From positions 1 through 52,370 of the forward strand of contig CAKZRR010000013.1 in the NCBI GenBank assembly GCA_937146805.1: a stretch of DNA of 52,370 bases, in the 5' to 3' direction. This DNA is from an uncultured Owenweeksia sp. Its GTDB lineage: Bacteria > Bacteroidota > Bacteroidia > Flavobacteriales > Schleiferiaceae. A program made the position numbers and the translations under genes. This document shows, one piece after another, positions 1 to 8,993 of the stretch; position 1 is the stretch's first letter; each line of letters starts with the position of its first letter. Under the pieces are notes generated by a model. That model saw nothing but the letters and a program-made list of their open reading frames with translations, made no database searches and was not told where the DNA came from.

Positions 1-160
1 CCGTGTTAAAATATCAATGTTTTTAGGGATTACAAGCCAGTAAAATTGAATCTCAGATTTTTATCGGACACTATTGAAAAAAATAATAAAAATAAAATTT
101 TTCATCTCTATTTGGTAATGTAAGTTCATTGAGGAATTATTAATTATCAGTTGGTATTCA

Positions 161-252
161 AATTTAAGAAAATTTGCTCACCTTAGAGGAAAACTGATTG
201 TTTTAGGATTGAACTGGATACATCGGCTTAAAGCTTTACGGGTTTAGGTAAA
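161..252. repeat. 92-bp direct repeat, copy 1
   Basis: This stretch aligns without gaps to 978-1069. I count 11 mismatches in 92 positions, about 88 percent identity. Both copies contain the 10-bp palindrome TAAAGCTTTA and end in TTAGGTAAA. The two copies flank the small lipoprotein gene at 257-670 in direct orientation, one repeat unit being 817 bp. No long inverted repeat, transposase or recombinase is next to them. The rest of 1-256 is AT-rich and I see no gene in it. Confidence 0.8.
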
Positions 253-256
253 TTAC

Positions 257-670
257 TTATGGATAAGTTACTGTATAGCTGTTAGAATTCAAATCTTGTA
301 GACTAATATCCTTACGTTTTAGAATATTATAATCAATTCTAACTTGCGAAAAGTCATACTTAGCCAAAGTATCATTATCAAAGAAAAATACACTTAATGT
401 ATCTGCTGGCAGTTGAGCAAAAAAGTCCTCCCATTCCCTATTTTGGTCATATGGTCTTCTATTGCCTAATTCAAGCATTAAAAGACTCCCTTCTTTATTT
501 GGCACAATAGTATCTGGAAAGGATTCACTAATTAAGAATGAAACTCCATTATTGCTGTTGTTTTGAATCCAAAATCTTGAAACTTCCTTCGCACCAAGAG
601 GAGCTTTCTCACAACTACTGGACATACAAACAATAGAAATTACTAATAAAAAGGTTTGTTTTAAAATCAT
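257..670 (-). CDS. small putative lipoprotein, unknown function
   Basis: A 137-residue protein with a lipoprotein-type signal: a basic start, a hydrophobic stretch at about residues 5-17 and a lipobox-like SSSC with Cys20 as probable lipidation site, so it should be anchored in an envelope membrane. The mature part has several acidic and aromatic segments and no motif I recognise. The start is an ATG at 668-670. The gene stands alone between the two 92-bp repeat copies, with convergent or unrelated neighbours, which suggests a small accessory cassette. I do not recognise the family; function unknown. Confidence 0.6.
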   Translation of the reverse strand: MILKQTFLLVISIVCMSSSCEKAPLGAKEVSRFWIQNNSNNGVSFLISESFPDTIVPNKEGSLLMLELGNRRPYDQNREWEDFFAQLPADTLSVFFFDNDTLAKYDFSQVRIDYNILKRKDISLQDLNSNSYTVTYP

Positions 671-691
671 AGTTTCAAGTTTTTAAAAGGA

Positions 692-726
692 TAACCACCA
701 CATAAATAGCAGCGGTGGGCGGGTTA
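692..726. other. imperfect hairpin upstream of the lipoprotein gene
   Basis: TAACC at 692-696 pairs with GGTTA at 722-726, and CCAC at 698-701 pairs with GTGG at 715-718, leaving one unpaired base on one side and three on the other. It lies just upstream of the lipoprotein gene on the minus strand. The rest of the 409-bp gap 671-1079 holds the second 92-bp repeat copy; I see no gene there. The bulged two-part stem recalls recombination-site hairpins, but the integron core triplets do not fit, so I give no function. Confidence 0.3.
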
Positions 727-977
727 GTGCAAAATACCAGTCGTAAACATACTCTCTTGAGTAGGCCTTATCATTCCAAGGTTATGCCACCTCGAGTTCT
801 ATCAAGAGATGCTGGGTCTTGTTTTTTTAAAATCTAAGAGCCATTCTGTTTGCATGTATCTCATTCCATCCTAAAAAGTGAGTTTCTTTTCGAAGGAAAT
901 AATCTCTACGGAATACATACTAGATGAAATTTCGTTCTGTGATTCCGGTGTTAACTCTTTTCCTCTAAAAAAAGTCG

Positions 978-1069
978 AATTTAAGAAAATTCATTCACCT
1001 TAGAGGGGGGCTGATTGTTTTAGGATTGAACTATATACATCGGCTTAAAGCTTTATGGGGTTAGGTAAA
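978..1069. repeat. 92-bp direct repeat, copy 2
   Basis: Second copy of the repeat at 161-252, same orientation, 817 bp away. It ends 28 bp before the DinB-like gene. The differences are scattered substitutions with no gaps, so the duplication is not recent. Confidence 0.8.
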
Positions 1070-1085
1070 CCAAGCGCTAATGGCC

Positions 1086-1093
1086 TACTTTTG
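1086..1093 (+). promoter_or_regulatory. -7 element TACTTTTG of the DinB-like gene
   Basis: Exact match to the Bacteroidota -7 consensus TAnnTTTG, four bases before the ATG at 1098. No clear -33 TTG at the usual spacing. It lies inside the longer reading frame that could start at 1080, which argues against that start and suggests a leaderless or nearly leaderless mRNA. Confidence 0.45.
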
Positions 1094-1097
1094 TTTT

Positions 1098-1664
1098 ATG
1101 GATAATATGCAAGAGGTTTATACGGCTAGTATTCGCAAGCAATTTGAGTATTACAAGTTACTAGGAGACAAAACTTTTAGTCAATTGAAAGAGGATGAGT
1201 TGTTTTGGCGGTTTAATGAGTCCTCTAACTCTGTTGCAGTTATTGTAAATCACCTTTCGGGAAACATGAAATCGAGATGGACGGATTTTTTGATTTCTGA
1301 CGGAGAGAAGGATTGGCGAGATAGGGATAAAGAGTTTCAATCCATTATTAAAACCAAGGAAGAGTTATTGTGCAGGTGGCAAGAGGGTTGGAATTGTTTA
1401 TTTGGAGCATTAGACAGTTTAAACCCTGTAAATTTTGAAACAGAAATTTTCATCAGAAACCAATCGCACACAGTTATAGAAGCCTTAAATAGGCAGTTAG
1501 CCCATTACGCGTATCACCTAGGGCAAATTGTTTACCTAGGTAAAATGATACAAGGTGATAAGTGGGAAAGCTTGAGCATTACCAAAGGGAAATCGAATGA
1601 CTTTAACCAAAGAAAATTTGCCAAAGGAAAACACGGAGGGCATTTTTCGGATGATGTAAAGTGA
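1098..1664 (+). CDS. DinB superfamily protein, DUF1572-like
   Basis: About 188 residues. The sequence fits the DUF1572 branch of the DinB/YfiT four-helix-bundle superfamily: a NHLSGN segment followed by the aromatic and acidic SRWTDFL and DGEK stretch, and near the end an AHYAYHLGQ helix. The histidines in NHL and AHYAYH are where these proteins bind a divalent metal. Relatives are putative metal-dependent transferases or hydrolases, but the substrate of this branch is not known. An upstream ATG at 1080 is in frame, but a -7 promoter element lies between it and 1098, so I chose 1098; an ATG at 1107 is also possible. Confidence 0.8.
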   Translation: MDNMQEVYTASIRKQFEYYKLLGDKTFSQLKEDELFWRFNESSNSVAVIVNHLSGNMKSRWTDFLISDGEKDWRDRDKEFQSIIKTKEELLCRWQEGWNCLFGALDSLNPVNFETEIFIRNQSHTVIEALNRQLAHYAYHLGQIVYLGKMIQGDKWESLSITKGKSNDFNQRKFAKGKHGGHFSDDVK

Positions 1665-1702
1665 GTATGTGTTAGTTGCAGCTTGAATAATTAACGGCAA
1701 AA

Positions 1703-1734
1703 AAAATCCCAAAGGATACTTCCAATGGGATTTT
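1703..1734. terminator. bidirectional intrinsic terminator
   Basis: AAAATCCCA at 1703-1711 pairs perfectly with TGGGATTTT at 1726-1734, with A-rich and T-rich flanks on both sides. It lies between the convergent DinB-like gene and the umuD-like gene and can serve both. Confidence 0.7.
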
Positions 1735-1757
1735 AAAATAACAGGTAACTAGTTTGT

Positions 1758-2186
1758 TTACAGTAATTTTTTAATAAGACCGGTTACCACTCCCCAAATT
1801 CTAAAGTCCATAAACTCCGTAATTTTAATGGGGGCGTAGTTTTTATTTTCAGGTTGTAGGTACAAATCGTCATCTCTGCGGTACAAGCGTTTTACCGTAA
1901 ACTCGCCATCAATAACCGCTAAAATAATATTGTTATTGGCGGCTGGTAATGATTTATCTACAATTAAAAGATCGCCATCATCAATGCCCGCATCTACCAT
2001 AGATTGGCCATTTACGCGTACACAAAACGTAGAATTACGATTTTTAATAAGCTCTTGGCTTACGTTTATAGTAGATTCAAAAGACTCTGAAACGTAGGTA
2101 GGATTTCCTGCAGCTACACTCACCTCAAAATAGGGTAAACTTACCGCGCTGGTATCGTTAATAGATAAGATTTCGGTCACCTTCAT
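1758..2186 (-). CDS. umuD: UmuD-like S24 peptidase (SOS self-cleaving protease)
   Basis: 142 residues, the usual UmuD length. UmuD cleaves itself after RecA contact and then joins UmuC as DNA polymerase V. Visible here: the cleavage pair Ala26-Gly27 in SVAAGNP, the nucleophile Ser62 in VNGQSMVDAGI, and the general-base Lys99 in FTVKRL, all within a peptidase S24 fold. There is no N-terminal helix-turn-helix, so it is UmuD rather than LexA. UmuC, normally the next gene, is not here: downstream are a terminator and a convergent DinB-like gene. It probably works with a polymerase encoded elsewhere or as a free-standing regulator. Confidence 0.88.
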   Translation of the reverse strand: MKVTEILSINDTSAVSLPYFEVSVAAGNPTYVSESFESTINVSQELIKNRNSTFCVRVNGQSMVDAGIDDGDLLIVDKSLPAANNNIILAVIDGEFTVKRLYRRDDDLYLQPENKNYAPIKITEFMDFRIWGVVTGLIKKLL

Positions 2187-2259
2187 TGGTTAAAAATTTC
2201 AGCCTAAATATACAAGGCTTCTAAGCTTTTACGCAAAAAAGGTTATTAAATGTTATTAA

Positions 2260-3033
2260 CTACATTATTTTTTTGATAACCCGCAGTTTGTGAGTATGTT
2301 TTCCGTTTTCGGGGTTAAAAATGCCAGTTTGGTCTAGCTGGTCAATGCGTACTTTTCCACTTGCGTGGAGAATTTTATGGTCGCTTAAAATAATTCCCAC
2401 GTGCGTAATTCTACCTTCTGCATTATCAAAAAAGGCTAAATCGCCTATTTCACTCTCTTCAATAAAGCTAAGAGTTTGCCCTAGTTCGGCTTGTTGGTAT
2501 GCATCTCTGGGTAAGCTAAATCCGCAAAGGCGATACACCATTTGGGTAAAACCCGAGCAATCAATACCAAAAGGAGTACGCCCGCCCCATAAATAAGGCG
2601 CATGTAAGTACAGCGAGGCAAAATTCACTATTTCGGTACGAGGTGATTTTTGAGCACAAATAGAACCTGAAAACTCATATGCATGCTCACTAATTTTAAG
2701 TTGTTTTTGCTGATAGAAAGGGAGTGGCGAGCCTGGGAAAATGGGAAATACTAATTGGCTGTTAGCTTGCGCCACCATTTCTACCATATCGCTGCTGTAG
2801 CTTAATGGCTTTTTAAGTGCGCCCCGATAAAAACCGGGGCTGCACTGTAGGTATTGTTTATTGTCAATCCATCCCTCGTAGTCATCATGCGCCAAGCGAA
2901 TAAAACTCCACATGGCTTGTTGCTCCAATATTTCAAAACATTCACCAAATAATACTTGGTTTATCATTTCGGAAGGATCCGCGGCTTCTTTACGTAAAGG
3001 AACCGCGCTGAGGTGACAAATACCGTATTGCAT
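2260..3033 (-). CDS. NlpC/P60 cysteine peptidase with SH3-like N-terminal region
   Basis: About 257 residues from the ATG at 3033; a longer form starting with TTG at 3060 would overlap the thiolase gene. The C-terminal half is an NlpC/P60 domain with the catalytic triad: Cys159 in GIDCSGF, His211 in ITHVGI and His223 in LHASG. The N-terminal half has bacterial SH3-like features, such as the WSFIRLAHDDYEGW segment. Relatives cut the gamma-D-Glu to diamino-acid bond in peptidoglycan peptides (dipeptidyl-peptidase VI type). No signal peptide is visible, so it may recycle muropeptides in the cytoplasm. It starts 10 bp after the thiolase stop and is probably cotranscribed. Confidence 0.87.
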   Translation of the reverse strand: MQYGICHLSAVPLRKEAADPSEMINQVLFGECFEILEQQAMWSFIRLAHDDYEGWIDNKQYLQCSPGFYRGALKKPLSYSSDMVEMVAQANSQLVFPIFPGSPLPFYQQKQLKISEHAYEFSGSICAQKSPRTEIVNFASLYLHAPYLWGGRTPFGIDCSGFTQMVYRLCGFSLPRDAYQQAELGQTLSFIEESEIGDLAFFDNAEGRITHVGIILSDHKILHASGKVRIDQLDQTGIFNPENGKHTHKLRVIKKIM

Positions 3034-3043
3034 AGGTTTGCTT

Positions 3044-4222
3044 TTAGGCCATTGATTCAATCACCACAGCTGATGCGCCACCGCCACCATTGCAAATTCC
3101 GGCTGCACCGTATTGGCCATTATTTTGTTGTAACACATTAATAAGCGTAACCAAAATACGCGCACCCGAGCAACCCAATGGATGCCCAATAGAAACCGCA
3201 CCACCATTTACGTTGGTTTGATTGGCATCGATGCCCAATAGTTGCATATTGGCTAAACCTACCACAGAGAAAGCCTCGTTAAGCTCGTAATACGAAATCT
3301 CTTCTTTGTTTAAACCAGCTTTGGCTATGGCTAATGGTACGGCCTTGGCAGGAGCGGTAGTAAACCATTCCGAATCTTGGGCAGCATCGGCATAACCTTT
3401 AATTTTGGCTAAAGGTTTTAAGCCAAGCTCGCTTGCTTTTTCGGCACTCATTAAAACTAAGGCTGCAGCACCATCGTTTAAAGTAGAAGCATTGGCAGCG
3501 GTTACGGTACCTTCTTTTTGAAAAACAGGACGTAATTGAGGTATTTTTTCAAAACGTACTTTATTGTACTCTTCATCTTCGCTAAAGATGATTGGGTCGC
3601 CCTTACGTTGTGGAATTTCAACAGGAATTACTTCGTTGGCAAATTTGCCATTTTCCCATGCTACTCCACTACGTTTGTAACTTTCAATAGCAAAAGCATC
3701 CTGTTCCTCACGGCTAAATTTCATTTCGCTGGCGCAAGTCTCGGCACAATTACCCATGTGCTTGGCTTGGTATACATCTGTAAGGCCATCTTTTACAAGA
3801 CCATCAATCATTTTGATGTCTCCCAGTTTTTGACCATTTCTACCGTTGAGGTAATGAGGTACGCTGCTCATATTCTCCATTCCTCCAGCCACAATAATAT
3901 CAGCATCACCACACTTAATAGCCTGTGCAGCTTGCATTACGGCTTTCATGCCGGATGAACATACTTTGTTAATAGTGGTACAAGGCACATCTACACTTAA
4001 ACCAGCGCCCAAAGCTGCTTGACGAGCAGGAGCCTGTCCTTCGTTGGCTTGCAATACATTGCCCATAAGTACTTCTTGCACCAAGTTTGGGTCCAGGTTA
4101 ATTTTATCCAAAGCACCTTTTATGGCAGCAGATCCTAAAGCAGTGGCGGGTACCCCTGCTAGGCTTCCACCAAAACTTCCAATGGCGGTACGCACGGCAG
4201 AAACTATAACAACTTCTTTCAT
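3044..4222 (-). CDS. atoB: acetyl-CoA C-acetyltransferase (thiolase)
   Basis: 392 residues, typical for thiolase II. It condenses two acetyl-CoA to acetoacetyl-CoA or runs in reverse in fatty acid breakdown. The nucleophile is Cys88 in NKVCSSGMK, His347 lies in [10 protein letters not shown], and the second cysteine Cys377 in GICNGGGG. The full N- and C-terminal thiolase domains are present. It leads the NlpC/P60 gene on the minus strand and is divergent from the PgpH-like gene. Substrate chain length cannot be read from sequence; thlA or phaA would be equally fair names. Confidence 0.93.
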   Translation of the reverse strand: MKEVVIVSAVRTAIGSFGGSLAGVPATALGSAAIKGALDKINLDPNLVQEVLMGNVLQANEGQAPARQAALGAGLSVDVPCTTINKVCSSGMKAVMQAAQAIKCGDADIIVAGGMENMSSVPHYLNGRNGQKLGDIKMIDGLVKDGLTDVYQAKHMGNCAETCASEMKFSREEQDAFAIESYKRSGVAWENGKFANEVIPVEIPQRKGDPIIFSEDEEYNKVRFEKIPQLRPVFQKEGTVTAANASTLNDGAAALVLMSAEKASELGLKPLAKIKGYADAAQDSEWFTTAPAKAVPLAIAKAGLNKEEISYYELNEAFSVVGLANMQLLGIDANQTNVNGGAVSIGHPLGCSGARILVTLINVLQQNNGQYGAAGICNGGGGASAVVIESMA

Positions 4223-4304
4223 ATTTTATCGTAAATTAATTTTCAATTTTGAGCTGCGAAAATACAGAAATTTGATACGAAATGGGCGAGCAGTTGTTTA
4301 TGCC

Positions 4305-4312
4305 TACTTTTG
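4305..4312 (+). promoter_or_regulatory. -7 element TACTTTTG before pgpH
   Basis: Exact TAnnTTTG match ending 15 bp before the ATG at 4328. It overlaps a TTG codon that would give a six-residue N-terminal extension, so the ATG is the better start. Confidence 0.5.
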
Positions 4313-4327
4313 GGGTCTGACAAGCTT

Positions 4328-6424
4328 ATGAGAAAAATTTTATTGTTCATTCAAAATCACCAAACACGCCTTTCGGGTATCGTGTTGTTTGTTGTTTCGG
4401 TAGCCGTTGTGGTGTATTTAAATCCTCGAGAAATTAAATTTAAATACGAGTTTCAGAAAGGGAAACCTTGGCTCTACGAAAATTTGGTAGCGGATTTCGA
4501 TTTTCCCGTTTTTAAAACGGAAGAAGAAATGGCAGCTGAAAAGGAGTTACTCAAAGAAAATAAGCCGCTATTTTTAGAAAAGGACAGCCAAGTAAAAGAA
4601 GGGGCGCTTCAAGGTTTTGAAAATGATTTTGATAAGGCTTGGGATGCTTGGATTAAGGATAAAAATGTTTTGGAACGCACTTTTAGAAGCAGTGAGTATT
4701 CCAAAGAGAAAAGAAACATACTTAAGGCAAAGGCTATTTCAAGGCTAAATGCCATTTATACCCAAGGTGTTTTAAAGCCTTTTGAAGGACAAAGTAATTT
4801 TAAAAACGAGGTTTATCTTGAACAAGGCGGCTTAAGTCATAGAGTAAAACTGGATGACTTTCATAATATACAATCTGCTGGGGATGTTTTAAAGTTGGCT
4901 TTTACTAAAGAGCCGGTGGCTTTGCGAAGGATGGTAGTTGGAGCCGCATTAGATCAAATTAATTACAATGTGAGCTACGAACCGGTTAAAACCGAAAATT
5001 ATTTACAGTCGCAAATTGAGGCCATTGTACCTGCGCATGGCGCTGTGCAAGAAGGTGAGCTGATTGTAGCGAAAGGGAATATTGTTGATGATGATAAATT
5101 CGCTAAGCTGCATTCGCTAAGCGAGAGTTATAAAGGGACTTTTAAGGGGAAGTACGGCTTGTATTTACTGTTGTTCGGGCAAATAATGCAAATCGGTTTA
5201 TTGTTTACCATACTCTATGTTTTTATTAAGGAGTTTCGCAGGCCGCTGCTAGAAGATGTTTCGAGATTAACCTTTGTATTGGTAAACATATTACTGATGG
5301 TAGGTTTGGTTAGAGTGGTACTCAGTTTTGGCGTGCAATATGTTTACATCATTCCTTTTACCATTTTACCTATTGTACTACGATCCTTTTTTGATACGAG
5401 ATTGGCACTTTTCGTAAACACTTTGGTTATCCTTATTTGCGGTATCATGCTGCCCAATAGTTTCGAGTTTATTTACCTCCAATTTGTAGCGGGTATATTC
5501 TCCGTGGTAATGGTTAAAAATTTGTACCGCAGGGCTCAATTGTTTGTAACGGCTGGTAAAATAGTATTGGCCTATTGTCTTTCGTATTTAAGTATTGCCA
5601 TTATTCAAGAAGGATCGTTGGAGCAAATTAACTGGCTTACGTTCGCCTTTTTTGGAGCCAACGGTCTGTTGGTTTTGATGTGTTTCCCTTTAATTTATTT
5701 CCAGGAAAAAATATTTGGCTTTGTATCGGATGTAAGTCTCCTAGAGCTAAGTGATACCAATAGTCCGCTATTGCGGAAGTTGGCGCAAGAAGCACCGGGC
5801 ACTTTTCAGCACTCTATGCAAGTAGCTAATTTGGCCGAAGCAGCTATTTTAAAGATTGACGGTAATGCCTTGCTGGCTCGTACGGGTGCTTTGTATCATG
5901 ATATTGGTAAGATATCAAACCCTATGTATTTTATTGAAAATCAGCAAACTGGTTTCAATCCGCATGATGAGCTTTCGTTTGAAGAAAGTGCCGAGATGAT
6001 TATAAATCACGTAAAGGATGGCATTAGATTAGCCAAGAAAAATAATTTACCAGATGTTTTAATTGACTTTATTAGAACGCACCATGGCACCAGTACGGTG
6101 ATGTATTTTTATAAAAAATACGTTAAAAATTTCCCCGATTCGGATGATGCCTTGGCCAAGTTTACCTACCCTGGTCCCAAACCTTTTAGTAAAGAAACAG
6201 CTGCTTTAATGATGGCGGATTCGGTAGAGGCAGCTAGTAGAAGTTTAAAATCGCCCAATCATGAGCAAATTGATAAACTAGTAGAAGGGATTATCGATCA
6301 TCAAATGAGTATTGGTCAGTTTGAAAATGCAGATATCACTATACGCGAGGTGAAAGAAATCAAGAAGATTTTCAAAAAAATGCTGTTAAACATCTACCAC
6401 GTAAGAGTTCAATATCCTGAGTAA
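4328..6424 (+). CDS. pgpH: 7TM-HD family cyclic di-AMP phosphodiesterase, PgpH-type
   Basis: 698 residues. Domains in order: a first membrane helix at about 16-31; a large extracytoplasmic 7TMR-HDED region to about 270; a run of membrane helices at about 278-458; and a cytoplasmic HD phosphohydrolase domain. HD metal ligands are visible at His495 in GTFQHSMQ, His524-Asp525 in LYHDIGK, and the His585-His586 pair in RTHHGT. PgpH proteins hydrolyse c-di-AMP to pApA and influence osmotic and cell-wall homeostasis; the full set of HD residues implies an active enzyme. The mRNA ends at the hairpin at 6438-6466. Confidence 0.9.
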   Translation: MRKILLFIQNHQTRLSGIVLFVVSVAVVVYLNPREIKFKYEFQKGKPWLYENLVADFDFPVFKTEEEMAAEKELLKENKPLFLEKDSQVKEGALQGFENDFDKAWDAWIKDKNVLERTFRSSEYSKEKRNILKAKAISRLNAIYTQGVLKPFEGQSNFKNEVYLEQGGLSHRVKLDDFHNIQSAGDVLKLAFTKEPVALRRMVVGAALDQINYNVSYEPVKTENYLQSQIEAIVPAHGAVQEGELIVAKGNIVDDDKFAKLHSLSESYKGTFKGKYGLYLLLFGQIMQIGLLFTILYVFIKEFRRPLLEDVSRLTFVLVNILLMVGLVRVVLSFGVQYVYIIPFTILPIVLRSFFDTRLALFVNTLVILICGIMLPNSFEFIYLQFVAGIFSVVMVKNLYRRAQLFVTAGKIVLAYCLSYLSIAIIQEGSLEQINWLTFAFFGANGLLVLMCFPLIYFQEKIFGFVSDVSLLELSDTNSPLLRKLAQEAPGTFQHSMQVANLAEAAILKIDGNALLARTGALYHDIGKISNPMYFIENQQTGFNPHDELSFEESAEMIINHVKDGIRLAKKNNLPDVLIDFIRTHHGTSTVMYFYKKYVKNFPDSDDALAKFTYPGPKPFSKETAALMMADSVEAASRSLKSPNHEQIDKLVEGIIDHQMSIGQFENADITIREVKEIKKIFKKMLLNIYHVRVQYPE

Positions 6425-6437
6425 GGTTAAAACAAAA

Positions 6438-6466
6438 AAAAGACCGCCTTATAAAGACAGTCTTTT
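6438..6466. terminator. bidirectional intrinsic terminator between pgpH and tRNA-His
   Basis: AAAAGAC at 6438-6444 pairs with GTCTTTT at 6460-6466, with an inner CTT/AAG pairing and a small internal loop. A runs upstream and T/A runs downstream let it work in both directions, for pgpH on the plus strand and tRNA-His on the minus strand. Confidence 0.65.
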
Positions 6467-6473
6467 AAAAAAG

Positions 6474-6548
6474 GGTGGAAGATGGGGCTCGAACCCACGA
6501 CCCTCGGTACCACAAACCGATGCTCTAACCAACTGAGCTACAACCACC
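6474..6548 (-). tRNA. tRNA-His (anticodon GTG)
   Basis: Read on the minus strand it gives a complete cloverleaf: D stem GCTC/GAGC, anticodon stem TCGGT/ACCGA around the loop TTGTGGT (anticodon GTG), and a T arm with TTCGAGC. The extra 5' G (position -1, at 6548) opposite C73 (at 6474) is the tRNA-His identity mark. The acceptor stem is odd: GTGGTTG faces CTTCCAC, so positions 5-68 and 6-67 are T-T oppositions. No CCA is encoded. See findings. Confidence 0.9.
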
Positions 6549-6638
6549 ATTTTGCTATTTTAGCTTAGCGCTTAAATAGCGGGGTGCAAATATAAAAATT
6601 ATTGGTTTCGGAAAAACCAACCATACACCTTTTTTAAT

Positions 6639-7592
6639 CTATTTTCTACTAATCGCTTTTTGAGCCGCTGTTATAATATTGGCGGTGCTTAAGCCGTACT
6701 TTTCCATCAGTTGATCAGGCGTGCCGCTTTCGCCAAACGAATCATTAACCGCCACAAATTCTTGTGGATGAGGATCGTTTTGAGCTAATAAACCACTAAT
6801 ACTTTCGCCTAAGCCTCCATACATTTGGTGCTCTTCGGCCGATACCACGCAGCCCGTTTTAGCAACCGATTTTAAAATAGCATTACCATCTAAAGGTTTG
6901 ATGGTGTGTATATTAATCACCTCTGCTTGGATGCCTTTTTCGGCTAAAATTTCAGCGGCTTCTAGTGCTTTCCATACCAAATGACCTGTGGCAACAATGG
7001 TAACATCTGTACCCTCTTGTAGCATTAGCGCTTTGCCAATTTCAAAAGTTTGATCTTCTGGTGTAAAGTTGGCCACCTTTGGGCGGCCAAATCTCAAGTA
7101 AACCGGACCATCATAATCGGCAATAGCCATAGTAGCCGCTTTGGTTTGGTTGTAATCGCACGGATTAATCACCGTCATGCCCGGTAACATTTTCATTAAG
7201 CCAATGTCTTCCAAAATTTGGTGGGTAGCACCATCTTCGCCAAGTGTAAGGCCAGCATGCGATGCACAAATTTTTACATTTTTTCCAGAGTAAGCAATGG
7301 ATTGTCTGATTTGATCGTACACCCTTCCGGTGGAGAAATTAGCAAAGGTACCCGTAAAGGGTATTTTACCACCAATGGTAAGTCCAGCCGCAATGCCCAT
7401 CATATTGGCTTCGGCAATACCTACTTGAAAAAATCGATCGGGGTTATTTTTTTTGAAATCCCCCATTTTAAGAGAGCCCGTTAAATCCGCACAAAGTGCC
7501 ACCACATTAGGGTTGGTTTTTCCCAGTTCTGTTAATCCTGCTCCAAATCCAGATCGGGTATCTTTTGAACCTTGATTGGTGTATTTTTTCAT
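6639..7592 (-). CDS. transketolase, C-terminal subunit
   Basis: 317 residues covering the pyrimidine-binding and C-terminal domains of transketolase. The conserved glutamate that activates thiamine diphosphate is Glu61 in [10 protein letters not shown]. Together with the N-terminal subunit at 8994-9842 it would make an active transketolase that moves two-carbon ketol units between sugar phosphates in the pentose phosphate pathway. It is the third gene of a minus-strand operon, 8 bp after the von Willebrand A gene. Family members of this split type are common in Bacteroidota; a DXS-like or other ketolase specificity cannot be excluded. Confidence 0.92.
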   Translation of the reverse strand: MKKYTNQGSKDTRSGFGAGLTELGKTNPNVVALCADLTGSLKMGDFKKNNPDRFFQVGIAEANMMGIAAGLTIGGKIPFTGTFANFSTGRVYDQIRQSIAYSGKNVKICASHAGLTLGEDGATHQILEDIGLMKMLPGMTVINPCDYNQTKAATMAIADYDGPVYLRFGRPKVANFTPEDQTFEIGKALMLQEGTDVTIVATGHLVWKALEAAEILAEKGIQAEVINIHTIKPLDGNAILKSVAKTGCVVSAEEHQMYGGLGESISGLLAQNDPHPQEFVAVNDSFGESGTPDQLMEKYGLSTANIITAAQKAISRK

Positions 7593-7600
7593 TCTAGTAT

Positions 7601-8983
7601 TTAATTGAGTTTTACCATGGCAATACTTCCCGAGGAAACGGTAAAGCGCTTGGCAATTGAATATTCACTTTTCTTTGAGGTCTTAGATCGATACACTACA
7701 CGGTAATTGCCAGGTTGCAGCGCCAAGCTTTGTCGCGCACTGTTTGGATTTAAATCCGTTACCCATTCCAATTCATTTCCATTTTCAAGCAAAATAGAAC
7801 CATAACCAGGTGAGGTGGCGCTAAAGTTTACCTTTCCGGCAGGAGGTACACCTATAGTAGTAGTTTTTCCGGGTTCTATATTTAGATTTTCTTGGGTGTA
7901 ACGAGGTAAGGTTAAAATTTCAATATCGTATCTGCCACTCAAATATTTTTGAACGGTATTAAAAGTTTGTACGTGTAAAATTTCGGCCGATTTATGTTTT
8001 CTAACAATGCATTGTAAATCGCTAGTGGCACCGCGTGTATTTACCTTAAGCTCTAAGGTTCCACGGGGCATTTTAACTCCAATTTGGTTGTGTTTGCCTG
8101 CGTGTATTTCTATACCATCAATCTTTTTTTCTGGTATGGAGTGTACTGTCATTCGGTATGGCACTAGAGGATCTAAATAGATGGTGTCGGGGTTGCCTCT
8201 ATAATTTAAAGTGTGTACAATTTGCTTATTGGCTTGGCCACTCACCTCGTGGTAAAAGGTAATGGGTACGTCCGTTTCGGAGGCTTTTCCAAATTGATCT
8301 AATAAATTGATTTGGGCTGTAGTATTATCTAGTGCCTGTGAAATTACAATGTTTAGTACCTTTTTAAAGGCTTTTTCATCAGCCGCGTTAAAGTAATTCC
8401 CCACGCATTTAAAGGTCTGTTCAAAACCTTTATCCAAACCTACCCCAATAACAAAGGGCTTTAAAACAACACCCTTTTTTTGAAGTAGAATAGAAGCAGC
8501 ACAAGGATCTTCATCGCAAGCTTCTACTCCATCTGTAATCAAAATAATAATATTACGACAATGGTCGCATTCCGGGAAATCATTGGCCGATTGCAAAATA
8601 GATCGAGCAATGGGCGTGGTGCCTTTAGGTACAATCTCTCTAATTACCTGTTTAATACGAGGAATGTTACCATCTTTAAACGGAACTTCTAATTTGGTAT
8701 CGTTACAATCTTGAGGAGGAACAGGCTTTTGATGCCCATAAACTCGTAAGGCTAATTGAAAACTGTTGCTGTTTAGAGACTGCAGGCTATCCAACATTTT
8801 TGTCATTAAGCGTTGCGCGATGTCAATTTTTGCTCCGCTTTCCCATCTTCCGTGCATACTTTGCGAACCATCAAATACAAACAAAATGCGCGTTAGCGTA
8901 ACGTTTTGATTGGTGCTTTGTCCCTTTGCAAAAAATAAGGAACAGAACAAAAGAACGGTGAGTATGTTTTTTAGCTTTAGCAA
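7601..8983 (-). CDS. secreted von Willebrand factor A domain protein
   Basis: 460 residues. A signal peptide (about 1-22, ending FFAKGQS) is followed directly by a VWA domain at about 30-220. The metal-ion-dependent adhesion site is seen as DGSQS at 38-42, with ITDGVEACD as the later acidic part. The remaining half is beta-rich with no named motif. The start is a TTG 10 bp after the stop of the transketolase N-subunit; no ATG fits. VWA proteins bind partners through a divalent metal. Its place between two transketolase subunit genes is unexpected: it is exported while they are cytoplasmic. Role unknown. Confidence 0.75.
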   Translation of the reverse strand: MLKLKNILTVLLFCSLFFAKGQSTNQNVTLTRILFVFDGSQSMHGRWESGAKIDIAQRLMTKMLDSLQSLNSNSFQLALRVYGHQKPVPPQDCNDTKLEVPFKDGNIPRIKQVIREIVPKGTTPIARSILQSANDFPECDHCRNIIILITDGVEACDEDPCAASILLQKKGVVLKPFVIGVGLDKGFEQTFKCVGNYFNAADEKAFKKVLNIVISQALDNTTAQINLLDQFGKASETDVPITFYHEVSGQANKQIVHTLNYRGNPDTIYLDPLVPYRMTVHSIPEKKIDGIEIHAGKHNQIGVKMPRGTLELKVNTRGATSDLQCIVRKHKSAEILHVQTFNTVQKYLSGRYDIEILTLPRYTQENLNIEPGKTTTIGVPPAGKVNFSATSPGYGSILLENGNELEWVTDLNPNSARQSLALQPGNYRVVYRSKTSKKSEYSIAKRFTVSSGSIAMVKLN

Positions 8984-8993
8984 AAAGTAAGTT

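Noticed and set aside
692-726. Hairpin considered as an integron attC site
   Set aside because: The pairing pattern with bulges is attC-like, but the core RYYYAAC/GTTRRRY triplets do not fit and no integrase is near. Kept only as an unexplained hairpin.
1758-2186. LexA repressor as an alternative to UmuD
   Set aside because: At 142 residues there is no room for the N-terminal DNA-binding domain.
3536-3958. Long plus-strand frame opposite the thiolase gene
   Set aside because: Shadow of a strongly conserved gene on the other strand; no homology pattern. Many similar shadows lie opposite rpoB, rpoC, mutB and mutA.
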